From NCBI RefSeq assembly GCF_003144245.1, contig NW_020289986.1, forward strand, positions 310,001 through 374,000: a stretch of DNA of 64,000 nt. Direction: 5' to 3'. Source of the DNA: Jaminaea rosea. Taxonomy: Eukaryota > Basidiomycota > Exobasidiomycetes > Microstromatales. Numbering within the stretch: position 1 is the stretch's first letter; every line of letters begins with the position of its first letter. Shown here in pieces: positions 53,688-64,000 of this stretch. Under the pieces are notes generated by a model. It was given only the letters and a program-made list of their open reading frames with translations, had not been told where the DNA came from and did no database searches. The position numbers were made by a program, and so were the translations under genes.

Positions 53688-55422
53688 CTACGCGACCCCC
53701 TGCGGCCTCATCTGACTAGGAGGCGCGCTCGTCATAGCATCTTCGAGCGAAGGGGTGTCCGGTCCCGATCCGCCTGACGTCGCTGCGGGCGCAGTCGCTG
53801 CGGTCTTTGGCTGTGGCTTGGGCCTATGGGTATCCACAGCCTCAATGGGCAAGGGGAAGCGTTTCTCGTCACAACCGTACGCCTTGGGCGTCAGCTGGAT
53901 CACCGTGTGTAGTGGGATCTTGATGTACGGTAGGTCCTCCTGACTCAGCCCGTGGAAGTAGGCGTACAGGCAACGCAGAATTGCCTGATGACCGATGATC
54001 AAGATGTTCTCCTGACGCTCGAGCTCCATGATGACTGGCTCTAGGCGCACGACCACATCGCGGTACGACTCGCCTCCGCGGTAGCGGTAGTTAAACTTGT
54101 CCTCGTCCCGCGAGGCATAGTCTTCCGGATAGTATCGCTCAATCTCATCGTAGGTCATCGAGTCGCAGACGCCGGCGTCGAGCTCGTCAAGGGATTTCCA
54201 GGCGAGCTTCGGATAGGGCAAGCCGCTAGCCGTCTGCCCTGTACGACGCAGCGTCGAGGTCCACACTGTCAAAGGAGCATCGCCAACTGCCTCCTGCACC
54301 AGCTCAGGTAAGGCCTTGGCGTACGTCCAGCCACGGGGACTGAGGTCCGAGTCACCGCCAATCTTGCCCTCAACGTTATACTGCGACTCGCCGTGCCGAG
54401 AGAAGAAGATGTTGCGGGGTGTGATGTGCAGGTTCATGAGGTAGAAGGCGATGCGCGACTCGAGATAACCTTGAATGTTGTTGACGGTCACTGAGCGGCC
54501 AACGTCGATGACTTTGCAAAACGAGAGGTGAGACTCATCGCCGTGACTGTCCAAGGCTTCGTAGGATTGCTCGTAATGCTGAATACGCTTGAGGAAGTCC
54601 TACCGGCGTGGGAGACGGAGGGTTCAATAGTCAGTCCGCGCGTCGAGAGGTAGGTCTAGGTCACGCGAGTGGGATACGCACTGCTTTGGCGTCCTCCGGC
54701 GACATCCCTGCGTAATCTGGATCACCCGACGATACCTTGACTGCGATGTTGGCAGCAATCACTGCCGGGTCTGTCGACATGCTCTCAAGGAAGACGAGCT
54801 TCATACCGGGCTCCTTCTCCACTCTCCTCTTGAGTGCCTCTCTCCTACTCCTGCTACTGTTCGTCGCATCATGAATCCCCACATTACCCCCACGCTTGAG
54901 CCAAGTAATGAGCTGCTCAAGACACTCCTCTGCCATTTGCGTTCGGAGCTTGTATGCGGCTGGGTTGCTCGGGTCAAAGAAGGCGGCTGACTGATCCTCC
55001 TTTACGCCGGACTTTGCCAGCTTGGCTCTAGCTAGAGCACGACGCAGCTGGCCGACGTTGAATACCTTCACCGAGTACTCTAGCCAGCGCAGATATCGCA
55101 TGAGCTTGTTGCTGAGATAACTCTTTCCTCTCGCTGGGAGGCCGACCATCGCTACGACGATTTTGGCCTGCGAGTAATCGGGCTTCGCGCCTATCGTGCC
55201 GGTAGCGCCAAGTCCAGTGGCATCGTCGTCGACCGAGGCAGAGTAGCCAGAGAGATTAATAGAGTGCGATAGGCGATGCAGTGAAGAGCGTCCAGTTCCC
55301 GAGAATGAGGAGTGGGATGAGGAGCGCGAGAGGGAGGATGTCGGAGTGGACGATGAGCCATCGTTGCGAGGCGAAGATATCGGGGTGAAGGGAGAAGATG
55401 ACGAAGGCGTATTGGACGACAT
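53688..55422 (-). CDS. 6-phosphofructo-2-kinase / fructose-2,6-bisphosphatase
   Basis: Two exons, 55422-54682 and 54599-53688 (intron 54600-54681, GTGCGT...GGTAG, phase 0), about 550 residues. It sets the level of fructose 2,6-bisphosphate, which controls glycolysis and gluconeogenesis. The kinase half has the Walker A motif GLPARGKS (residues 94-101), YLRWLEYSVKVFNVGQLRR and GIHDATNSSRSRRE. The phosphatase half has the catalytic SRHGES (His about 316), GDSDLSPRGWTYAKALPELV and the substrate loop YRGGESYRDVVVRLEP with IIGHQAILRC. Both active sites look complete, unlike some yeast paralogues that keep only one activity. The first 80 residues are Ser/Thr-rich and may be phosphorylated. It converges on the GH51 gene. 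Confidence 0.94.
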
Positions 55423-55551
55423 GGTGTGATGTCGTGAGATGAGTTGGAGTGGGTTGTCAAGAGGCGAAGAGGATGATTGTCAGCCAAAATGCCCACTCCT
55501 TCGAGGGTCTGTGTCGTCTTTGTGGGATCGGGAAAGGCGGGAGGCGGGAGG

Positions 55552-56760
55552 CTATCGGCTGATCCAACACTCGACGACGGCTGCATCGCCCGCATCGCCG
55601 TCCGCCGGCCTCGCCCGGTCCACTTGGGCGAGCGGAGCGGGCGCCGACGAAGACGGCGCTGTGTGTGACCACGACAGAAAGCAGCGAGGGCAGCGAAGGC
55701 AGCGAAGACAGCGAAAGCAGCAGTGGCCCAAAAAGCCGAAGACGAGCAAGAGCGCGGGTGGGCACCCTTTGGACACCGAGTCGAAAAAGTAACACGAGAC
55801 GAGAAACTCACCTGCGGACCCCAGATTGGTCGCCTTCTCCATGACACCGCCAGCTCCACCTCCCGCACCGCTAGCCCCGGCCCCTTCACCAGGCCCTCCC
55901 TCTCCCACTTGAGGCGTCACGTCGTCGTCGTCGTCCCAAAAGACATGGCCGCCCGCACTTGCGCCTCCCTGATCGCTCTCCCCACCAGGCGTAGGAGGGT
56001 CAGTCCCCGGACGAGAACCCCTTGCACTCTCATTCAGCTGCGACCACTCTTGACCAGCAGCTTTCGCGAGTTCAGAAGAGACGAGCTCTGGATGATCTCG
56101 CAAGAGGGCTTGCAAGCCAGAAGAGGTAGACGCGAGGGCTGAAGAGGCGACTGCCTCCTCGAATGCTGTGCGCTGGTCGGTAGAGAGGGGAGCCACGGGG
56201 CGTGTAGTGACTGAGCCCATCGATGGGTGACGAGATCCATGTGACGAGTAGTAGCCGCTCGTAGTTCCCGTGTGAGGAGGAGATCCGGCGTGAGATGAGG
56301 CCGACGTGCCTGCCCCGCCCCTCGAACCAGGGCGACGAGACCCGGAAGCTCCAGCATTGCTGCTCGGGGTCGCGTCGCCCGTCTTGGCAGTACGATGCTG
56401 ACTGCGCTTTCGCCCCACATTGACGCCGCTGCCGCTTCGAGGAGGGCTGCCAGCATTCGCTGCGGAGCTCGTCGTTGGAGGAGAGGTTGAGGCTGTATGC
56501 GCGGCCGGTACGGTCGTCGACTCGCCCCCTGGCATGCGACTGAGCGGCGCCATCATGGGAGACGTCCGCGCATTGCTCGAGGCGCGACGAGTCCCAGTTG
56601 ACGACGATGATGAGGATGCGAGGGGTGCGGCTGGCGTAGGAGGAGGAGGATGAGGTGTCGCAATCGGCTGCGCTGCTGCAGAGCCAGACGAAGGGGCGGG
56701 GACAGCTGCTGGCGCAGCAGTTTGTTGAACAGGTGTGCTCTCAGATGAAGAGGGCGACAT
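55552..56760 (-). CDS. unrecognised Ser/Ala/Gly-rich protein
   Basis: Open frame from ATG 56760 to a stop at 55552 (402 residues if unspliced). A good splice donor (GTGAGT at 55811-55806) and a CACACAG acceptor at 55659 define a possible 153-nt intron at 55659-55811 with the frame kept; splicing would give 351 residues. The first 190 residues are low-complexity. A more ordered helical block is STDQRTAFEEAVASSALAST then LQALLRDHPELVSSELAKAA, followed by HVFWDDDDDVTP and a Gly/Ala-rich part. If the intron stays, its four 9-bp repeats encode a CFRCLRCLRCPRC stretch. No family recognised. It lies 129 bp upstream of the PFKFB start on the same strand, so it could in principle be a 5' part of that gene, though PFKFB is complete without it. 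Confidence 0.6.
   Translation of the reverse strand: MSPSSSESTPVQQTAAPAAVPAPSSGSAAAQPIATPHPPPPTPAAPLASSSSSSTGTRRASSNARTSPMMAPLSRMPGGESTTVPAAHTASTSPPTTSSAANAGSPPRSGSGVNVGRKRSQHRTAKTGDATPSSNAGASGSRRPGSRGGAGTSASSHAGSPPHTGTTSGYYSSHGSRHPSMGSVTTRPVAPLSTDQRTAFEEAVASSALASTSSGLQALLRDHPELVSSELAKAAGQEWSQLNESARGSRPGTDPPTPGGESDQGGASAGGHVFWDDDDDVTPQVGEGGPGEGAGASGAGGGAGGVMEKATNLGSAGEFLVSCYFFDSVSKGCPPALLLVFGFLGHCCFRCLRCLRCPRCFLSWSHTAPSSSAPAPLAQVDRARPADGDAGDAAVVECWISR
55682..55717. repeat. four copies of a 9-bp tandem repeat (CAGCGAAGG-like)
   Basis: Units CAGCGAGGG, CAGCGAAGG, CAGCGAAGA and CAGCGAAAG lie head to tail on the plus strand, inside the possible intron of the Ser/Ala-rich gene. Confidence 0.85.
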
Positions 56761-57118
56761 GCTATCAGTGGGGTCTCTCTGTCGAAATGCTCTGCTCTGT
56801 GGAGTTTGGAGATTGTGGGGAAGGATGCAAGACGCAATGGCGATGATGGTGCAGCTAATCCCACGTCGTCTGCATTGCTCAGTTTTCCAGTCTCGTCTGG
56901 CGCACGGACGCGGTCGACGCAGAACACGTGGGCGCGGCAGAGCCTGCGCAACAGGCGGCGCCTACGGTGGAGAGAAGGGGTTCAAGGCGACGGAACGATT
57001 CGATTGCGTAATGAGAGATCTGCGACAACGATAGCCAACGAACCATCGAATTGAGGTCCACAGAGAAGAAAAGAAGAAACCATTACGAAGCAAATGATTG
57101 TGTGCGCCGCGCGTCCGC
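56761..57118. other. intergenic between Stt4 3' end and the Ser/Ala-rich gene
   Basis: About 360 bp between two minus-strand genes: the Stt4 3' UTR and the promoter of the downstream gene. Nothing else recognised. Confidence 0.5.
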
Positions 57119-60100
57119 TCACTTGAAGGGAATCCCGTTCTGCGCCTTCTGGATCCCATCGTAGACAATACTCCTGATGTTCTTGCTAGCATCGTTGATG
57201 AGCCCCACAGCATGTCTAGCTGCCTGCCTCTCATCCATCTCCGGCACAAACCTACTTCTGAATCGTTTCATCGTGTTACCGTCCGTGTACGACGGCAGGC
57301 CCGTGTGCTTCATGAGGTCGCACACGCCAACAATCTCGTCCACGTACGGCCTAGCAGCAAGGAATGCCTTGACCACGAGCTCAGAGAAGAGCTTGTATCC
57401 CTGCGAGTCAATGCCGCCCATGACCTCGATGAATTCGGCAGTCAGCTTGAAGCTGTAAGGCTCAAAGTGCATTCCACCGGGTCCAATGTCGAAGAGGAAA
57501 CCAAAGTCGATGTGCACCAGGTGACCCGTGTCATTCTGGATCATAATGTTACCGTTGTGCCTGTCTCGGCACTGCATGACGTGGCAGGCGATAGAGTAGG
57601 CAGCCATGGACTGGATGAAGTTCAGTCGGGCACGCTGGAATGGAATTGAGTCCACGTTGCCAAAGCGGCCCACGAAGAAGTCGAGGAGCGAGTTGATCTT
57701 GCTGCGTCCCATCTCGTCACGGGATGTGGCGTTCGCTACGACGTCGATGACACCACAGCCGGGCCCCGTAGCAGTTACGCGGTAAGGGTAGAGGTAGGCG
57801 TCCAGACCTACGGCAGTGTAGATGTTCTTGAGCATGGCCATGACTTGAAGCGCGAGCACGTCCTGACGACAGTCGTCTCCGACCTTGAAGATGGCCCCCT
57901 GCCAGACGTCTACGCCCTTCGTCGTCTCCTCGCCCGATTCCGGGTCCTCAGTCGTGACGTCGCGGTGCACCTTGAATGTGGCCATGAACGGCGCCTTTGC
58001 GTGAGACTGGAGCGGGCGACCGGACTTACGGTCCAAGTCCACAACAACACCATCGGGATTGGAGGGCAGGTACACTCCCGGGTCGACCTTGATGGCAGCC
58101 ATCTCCTCGTCGATCTTAGCCTTCTTCTCGGGCTTGCTCTTCTTGATGTAGGGCTTCAGCTTGCCCGAGATGCTCGTCACCTCATTGAAGAAGCCAAACT
58201 CCCTGTCGTAGAAGTCCTGCGCCTCCCCATCCAACGCCTCGACGATCAGCTCCGTCATGCGGTCCAGCGTAGGCTTCATCGGGTCAGGCACCTCGCCATC
58301 ATCGTCTTGGTACGAGTTGGCCTTCATGTTCCACAGAATCTGGTGGCAGAACAACTGCGAGACTTTTGACGTCTCAAAGATGAACTGCTCGACGTACCCG
58401 TACTGGTCGTCACGGAGAGCCTGGACCACTTGCGGGACGTAGAAGAAGGTGAGGTCGACGGGATGGTGCTCGAGAGTGCGCATGGCGTACTGCAGCAGCA
58501 TGGGGTTGTTGCCGTACACTGGCTGGAAGAGGCAGATGGCGTCAATGGGGGAGACTGAGCCCCAGTAGAGGAGCCAGCGCAGGTCCGTCTGCTCGCGGAG
58601 AGCGAGGCGAAGGTGGTCCTCGGTCAAGAGATTGAGGGCGTCGCCCGTCTTGTACACCTTGTGCGGCTCGGCGCGAACCAGCTTGCCGGCCTCGCGACGG
58701 ACCGTAGCGGCCTTGAAACGGACAGGAAGCTGGGCGACAAGAGCGGGCTTGATCTTCCAGGCAGCGAGTACCGTCGCCTCCCACTTGGCATCGTTCATCG
58801 TGCGAGCCATGTCACCTGAGTAGTCGCTGCCGCGCGTTGGGTCTTCGAGCGGGTTCTGCCAGACGCTGAGACGACGCAGCTCGTCTTCGAGGAAGAGGGT
58901 CAGGACCGCACGACGGTCGTCGGCTTCGCGCTGAGCTTCTTGCAGGGTGAGGTAGCCAGGCAGGCGAATGGCAGATGCTGTGACGCCAATGTACGACGTG
59001 GTGATCGATTTGGATCGCACGCTGTCGGCCTTGACTGTAGCCAGCAGATCCCTGAGCAGTTGCATCTCGGCAGCGCTCTGCAGCCTGTTCGAGCCGTGGC
59101 TGAATTGCGGGCTGTGCGCGAACCAATGGAAGGCCATACCGTAGAGAGCCGTACGAAGCTTGTACTCCACGAGCCCGTCCAGCTGTGACCCCTGCACCAG
59201 TTGGAAGCCAAACAGCACCAGAGAAAAGAAGGCTTGCCTCGCCAACGGGTGCGCGCTCATATGATCCGTAGCCGCCGCACTGCGCTGCAACATCCTAACC
59301 AGAGCAAGAACCATTGTGGGGTCTCGATATCTGAACGCCTGGAATCGGCTACTCATGAGCTGCACAAGGGTCAGATGCGGCATGAACAATCGGTTGGCCT
59401 TCTCCCCCTCCCTGACGAACTCCGCACGATCAGAAGCGGACATCTCCGTCTTCTGGATCAGTGCGTGTTTGCTGGTGAAGTCATCTTGGAAGAGGCCGCG
59501 CTTGGCTTTGACCGTGGCCGCCCAGCCGATGGAGAGCTCAACCATGATCTTCGTCTCGAAGAGTGGACGCTCCCCGATGATCCAGGTCCAGACGTGACTA
59601 GCAACCGTGATCGCTTGCGGAGTGAAGGCGCGGATGGGTAGGGCGACGATGTGGTGGAGGAGGTCGAAGTCGGCGTGCGGCAGAGAGACGACGAGCGCCG
59701 CAGAACGGTAGAGGAGGCGACGCAGCTCTGCGAAGGGCAGTGGGCCGTGGTGCGCCTTGCCGTCTGCAGCATGGGCGTGAGCGTGGCCAGCAGTTAAGGC
59801 CTCGCTGGCCTTGCGCATCTCCTCTTTGCAGCTTTCCACGCTCTGATGTGAGAAGCCGACGCGCGGATCCTTCTTCAGTTCCACCATCGTCTTGGTCAGG
59901 GCGAGGTGGATGCCCGTCATCTCTCCCTGGTAGGTCGACTTGGACGTCAGCTCGCCAACAAAGGAGCTTGACAGGTCTGAACGCCAGCCACCAAGCGCGG
60001 GCAGGTGGTAGTCGGACACTCCCGAGGCAGGAAGAGCACGCGCGTAATCGAGTGCCAGACTCTTGCCCAGCTCAGCTGTACCGGGCAGCACATCGTCGTC

Positions 60101-63100
60101 GAAGGCGGCGAGGTAGCGCTGTAGGATGCCTTGCAGCTCGACGGGCGCACGGCCCAATGAAAGGCCGAGGTACGACTTTGCCCTTGTGTAGAAGCCCGAC
60201 AAGATCTCCTCTCGCTGTGTGTATGAGTCAGAGAGCTCAAATGCCAGCTTCGCCCTCTCCGAGTGAAAGTGGTACACGGGCGAGAACTCATCGCGATACT
60301 GGCCCTCGCAGGCTCGGCGGAGCAAGGTGAGGATCTCGAGCAGCGCAAAGACGACGTCCTGATCGCAGATGAGGCTGGGGAAAACGTTGACCAGTCGATC
60401 GAGGAAGCGGCGAGAGACAGCTCGGACCTTTTCGACGCGGTGGCAGCTGCCAAGCAGGAGGTTCTTGACTTCTGCTGAGACGCGCGGGTCGACGGTGTGC
60501 TTGTTGACGCGACTGGAGAGGTCGTCGATGAAGCTTGCAATGACTCTGTCTGCGATTGCGTCCATTGAGCCAACGAGACTTGACTTGTTGAGTCCCTGAT
60601 TGACAAAGTACCACAAGATCATCGAGGGGCGTCCCATGGCAGAACGGGTGCATTCGAGGTGGTAGATGGTGGCAAGGAAGATGACTTGCGGGAAGCCGAA
60701 CGAGCGAATCTCGCTGCTGTGGTTCGGGATCACGCTGTCGAGGAGCTTGCGCTGGCTGTCGAGCGCTGAGGAGGAGAAGTCGCGCTTCAGAACCGAGTTG
60801 TACTGCAGGTCGCTCTCCAGGTAGTTGACGGACGTCTCAGGCACGAGAGTCGGGGTCTTGAGCGAGATGATACTCAGCGAGTCTGCGACGGCATCGTCGC
60901 CTGCGACAACGGAGCTGCTGCCTCGGCCAGCCTTGTTGGCCAAGTTGAAGATGACGCACAGGAACCACATGTTGCGGAAGAGTGAGACCATCTCAATGCT
61001 CGGCTCAAGGTGAGGATTGATGTCGTCGTGCGAGAGGAGGGCGGCGATGGGGGGTAGCAGGCTGGCCAGGTCGGTCGCGAGCTCGCTCTGTTCTCCCTTG
61101 CTCGACGAAGAGGCTGAAGCTTGGAGGGCGAGACCCTTCTCCGAGAAGAGTTGCAGCAGCTCCACCAGGTAGAGCTCCTTGCGGCCAATGGAGCCAAAGC
61201 GGTCTTCTTCGGTGTCCAGACCAGCTTCCTCTTCGCTGTCGATTCGGTCGTCCTCCTCGCGCAGAGCTCCCAAGCCTTGGGCGAGACGCAGCTGGGCGAG
61301 CTGGATCGGAAGACCTGTTCGCCTGTTCGCCCCACCGCTGATGGCACTACGAGAGACCTGTGTGAGGGCGCGAATGACGTCGACAAAGGTGGACTTGTGT
61401 CCAGCGAGTGCGAGGGGTACCAAATTGTTGAGGATGGCAGCCTCTGCTTCTGCGTCTGCGGTGCGAAGACGTTGCAGAAGCATCGAGATGGCCAGTCCCG
61501 TGACGTCGGGCCGATTGATTTCGAGCGCCAGGCGTGACACGATTGTCACGATGCTAAGGTGGATGATACGCTTCTCCTCCTCATTACGTTGCGCAAAGAG
61601 TGCCTGAGAATGCGACTTTCCCATCGAAAAGTCCCTGCCCGTGACGGCCTTCGAAAGACCAGAGCGTACGGACATGCCGCTGGCCGCGAGACCACCAGCA
61701 CCGGCACTGCCGTTGGACTCTCGCCCAATGTGGTTGAGCAGCGCATACATCGTCGAGACAGCCAGGTCATCGCCTGGTGCGATGGTGACGCAGTTGGCGA
61801 GGCACTTGGCCGCAGAATCGAGGACAGGCGAGATGTCCGTCCCGTCCGAGATGAACATGGCCTGCGGCGAGACGACGAAGCGCCTGAGCTGCGTGCTGAG
61901 AGGCCCGACAATGGAAGGGAAATTGCGGACCAGTACACCAGCACTTTGAAGTGCCGCCCCTTGGAGGATGGGATCGATGATGATCGCTGACTCGCTCAAC
62001 AGGGCACGAATGCGGACGAGGGTGTGGGCGTCTAGCGCGGAGTTATTGACGCGAGACAAGGCGATGGAGGACAGCGCGCCTAGCTTGAGTGCCTCGCTGA
62101 GGATCTCAAGGGAGTAGACATCGTTGAAGAGCTGGCCATTCTTGCGGCCTTCCTTCTCGATGAAGCGCTGCACATCGTGGTAGGCGCGGCTGGCTAGGTG
62201 GAGCGAGGCTGCCACACCTTGGGTGTTGCCCGTTAGGCTGACCCCGTCAGATCCAAAGGCAGCAGACTTATTGCCGCCAACAAGGGAGGAGAGGAAGCCA
62301 CTGCCATTACCGTTCGCAGAGCCGTTGGCGGCGGCGAGTGAGGCTTTGTCGGTGCTGTCAAGGGTGACAGCATGGCGATACAGCTTCTGCCAGGCGCGCT
62401 GCGTGGGCAATTGGCTCGTTGTGCCTGGGCTGACATTGTCGACAGCGGCATCGATGGTGTCGATGTGAGGAGGAGCAGGCTGCTGCGGCTGGTCGCCATT
62501 CTGTGCTGTGCCATTCTGTTGAGGCTGCAGATTGGCATCGAGATCTTCAGGGGCGCGAGCATGGCTTGCCAGAGTCTGCGAGAGGACCGAGCCCAAGATC
62601 TCGAGAGCGCTGCAGAGCACAAAGTGACCCGAGAGAGGTCGGCCAAGGCGCTTATAGTGGGAGAGGAGGGCGTAGCGGTAGTCGAATGATTCGTCGCCCA
62701 TGACGTCCTGTCCTTGTGTGTAGGTGAAGCCGCCATTGAGCACTTCGTCAACGATATCATCGCCTTCGTCTCCCGAGAAAAATGTCTCGGTACTACCGTG
62801 CGATCGACCATCGTCCTCATCGTCCTCTTCCTCATCACGACGTCGAATAGTTGCCTCTTTAGGCTTGCGACGGGTAGCGCGAGTGCCCTGAGCGAGAGCG
62901 GCCTGCTGCTCAGGCAGGACGAGGAGGACGTGGTTGAGACGCTGTACCGTCTGCGAGGTACCCGTAACCGGAGTGAGGGCGGTGACCAGGCGGGCGAACT
63001 CGGGAAGGGTCCACTTGAAAGTCGTCGAGGAAAGAGCTCGATAAAGACCGTGCAGCATGGGGACGAGGCGAGTGACGACGATGTGAGCATCACCGGAGGA

Positions 63101-63758
63101 GGCACCGAGACCGGCTGAGAGGCTGCGACAAGGAACGAGCGGTCAGCATGCTAAAGCTGCTCCCTACGGGTCGAGATAGCGTGGCACTCACTTTTCTGCC
63201 AGCACAACAATGGCATCAAAGCACTTTGCTCTATGCTGCGGCGCATTACCCGCCGTCTTGAGCAGCGACTCGACGAGTGCACCGGCAAGGCGGTCAGCCA
63301 AAGGCCACTCGTTGGCGAGTCCAACCAGCGCTTCGACGTCCGTCGCAGTCAAGCTCTTGGTGGCATTGATCACATCGTTGAGCACTGGTATGAGGTGCTC
63401 CTGGTCATTGACGCGACCACGCTCCGTCACTGGGTTGACGGCAGAGGAGATGGACGAAAGGAAGCGCGACAGGCTGATGAGGGAGTGAGCCGCGTTGATC
63501 GAGAGGTAGTGGCCTGATCCTCCAGTGAGCTTGCTAGCTTTGGAGGAAGATGCGGAGGCTGAGGAGGTGAGGGCAGAGAGGTGTTCAGGCTTGACGTGGT
63601 CGACGTCATTGGCTAGGATGCTATCCGCTAAGTTGGAGGCAAGTCCGTCGAGGATCAGCTGATGGGTGGGCAAGTCGAGGCTGCGGGCAGGGAATGCCAA
63701 AATTTCAGTCAGTTGGCACGTTCACCATCGTCGCTACTCTACCTGCTCACCTGTCCAT
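57119..63758 (-). CDS. phosphatidylinositol 4-kinase type III alpha (Stt4)
   Basis: Three exons: 63758-63751 (only 8 coding nt, ATGGACAG), 63680-63192 and 63122-57119. The introns at 63681-63750 and 63123-63191 are both phase 2. The product has about 2166 residues and starts MDSLDLPTHQLILDGLASNL. Stt4 makes PI4P at the plasma membrane, needed for cell-wall integrity and PI(4,5)P2 supply. The long alpha-solenoid N-terminal part is followed by the lipid kinase accessory (PIK) domain near 1500-1750 and the catalytic domain in the last 300 residues: AIFKVGDDCRQDVLALQVMA, the catalytic loop CRDRHNGNIMIQ, HLVHIDFGFLFDIGPGGMHF, and the C-terminal NGIPFK. All kinase motifs are intact. An acidic insertion (RRRDEEEDDEDDGRSHGSTE) lies near residue 215. 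The sequence after the first ATG was confirmed by the family-like N-terminus produced by the splice. Confidence 0.95.
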
Positions 63759-64000
63759 CCTGCTTGCTTGTTATGGGCGCAGATGGTGATGAGGATAGTC
63801 AAGGAGCAAGAGGAAGGGTAAGCAGCCAGAGTGTGGGGAAGCCAACGCAGCGCATACAGTGAGCACGAGGGACGGCGGCTCAACTGCTGCTCCACTCCCT
63901 CTGCTCGTCTCTCTCCAGTCGATCCAACTCCGCCCCTCTTCGCGATCGACGCTCGCCTCCGCTTCCTCCAGCCGACAGTCGTGCGCGTGAGACACGAACG
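63759..64000. promoter_or_regulatory. 5' region of the Stt4 gene, cut by the window end
   Basis: Upstream of the tiny first coding exon; no gene recognised in the remaining 240 bp. Confidence 0.4.

Noticed and set aside
55682-55717. Tandem 9-bp repeat considered as a CRISPR-like array
   Set aside because: Units are adjacent without spacers and the genome is fungal.
55191-55889. Continuation of the Ser/Ala-rich gene in another frame across the PFKFB start
   Set aside because: It would overlap the first exon of PFKFB, and the translated sequence is random-looking; a frame-keeping splice upstream is simpler.
57177-62703. Many open frames of 60-170 codons antisense to or shifted within Stt4
   Set aside because: They lie inside a fully supported kinase gene and follow from GC-rich codon bias; none has conserved motifs.

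Overview
This window looks like chromosomal DNA of a GC-rich basidiomycete fungus, probably a smut-like yeast (Ustilaginomycotina). That placement is an inference from gene content and style. What the sequence shows is densely packed eukaryotic genes with short introns (about 36-91 nt, mostly GTGAGT donors and CTGAC/CTAAC-like branch sites), a tRNA with an intron next to its anticodon, and fungal families such as Stt4, CreC, GPR1/FUN34, GT90 and a KDM5-type demethylase with the ARID-PHD-JmjC layout. No virus-like element, transposon, CRISPR array or rRNA was seen.

Layout. 1-5.4 kb: the 3' end of a secreted GPI-type glycoprotein gene, an intron-containing tRNA-Ala(CGC), a two-ORF MOCS1-like locus (MoaA then MoaC, 21 bp apart, same frame) and an unrecognised tail-anchored protein. 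5.6-14.1 kb: a CreC/WDR20-type WD40 protein, an unrecognised disordered gene, mitochondrial monothiol glutaredoxin (Grx5 type) and the splicing factor SF3A3/Prp9; the last two are divergent. 14.2-17.2 kb: a head-to-head pair of GPR1/FUN34/YaaH acetate channel paralogues. 17.3-25.2 kb: a NAPE-PLD-like metallo-hydrolase, an Ies4-like protein, a single-pass membrane protein and a multi-LIM protein. 25.2-28.2 kb: the longest stretch without a gene. 28.2-36 kb: an MFS transporter, a GT90/CAP10 glycosyltransferase and an alpha-arrestin with a PPxY motif. 36.9-44.8 kb: a very large KDM5/Lid2-type histone demethylase. 45-50.5 kb: a divergent pair of hydantoinase/oxoprolinase (with a DUF917-type tail) and an NCS1 permease, which together look like uptake and hydrolysis of a hydantoin-like nitrogen source. 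51.4-63.8 kb: a secreted GH51 arabinofuranosidase, a bifunctional PFKFB enzyme, a Ser/Ala-rich unknown and the lipid kinase Stt4.

Most genes are ordinary housekeeping or regulatory genes. Three arrangements suggest joint function: the MoaA/MoaC locus (one molybdenum cofactor step), the hydantoinase/NCS1 pair and the two acetate channels. Exon joins were worked out by matching splice sites, reading phase and family sequence by eye, without transcripts. Where a join could not be settled (the gene at 8848-11300) this is stated.
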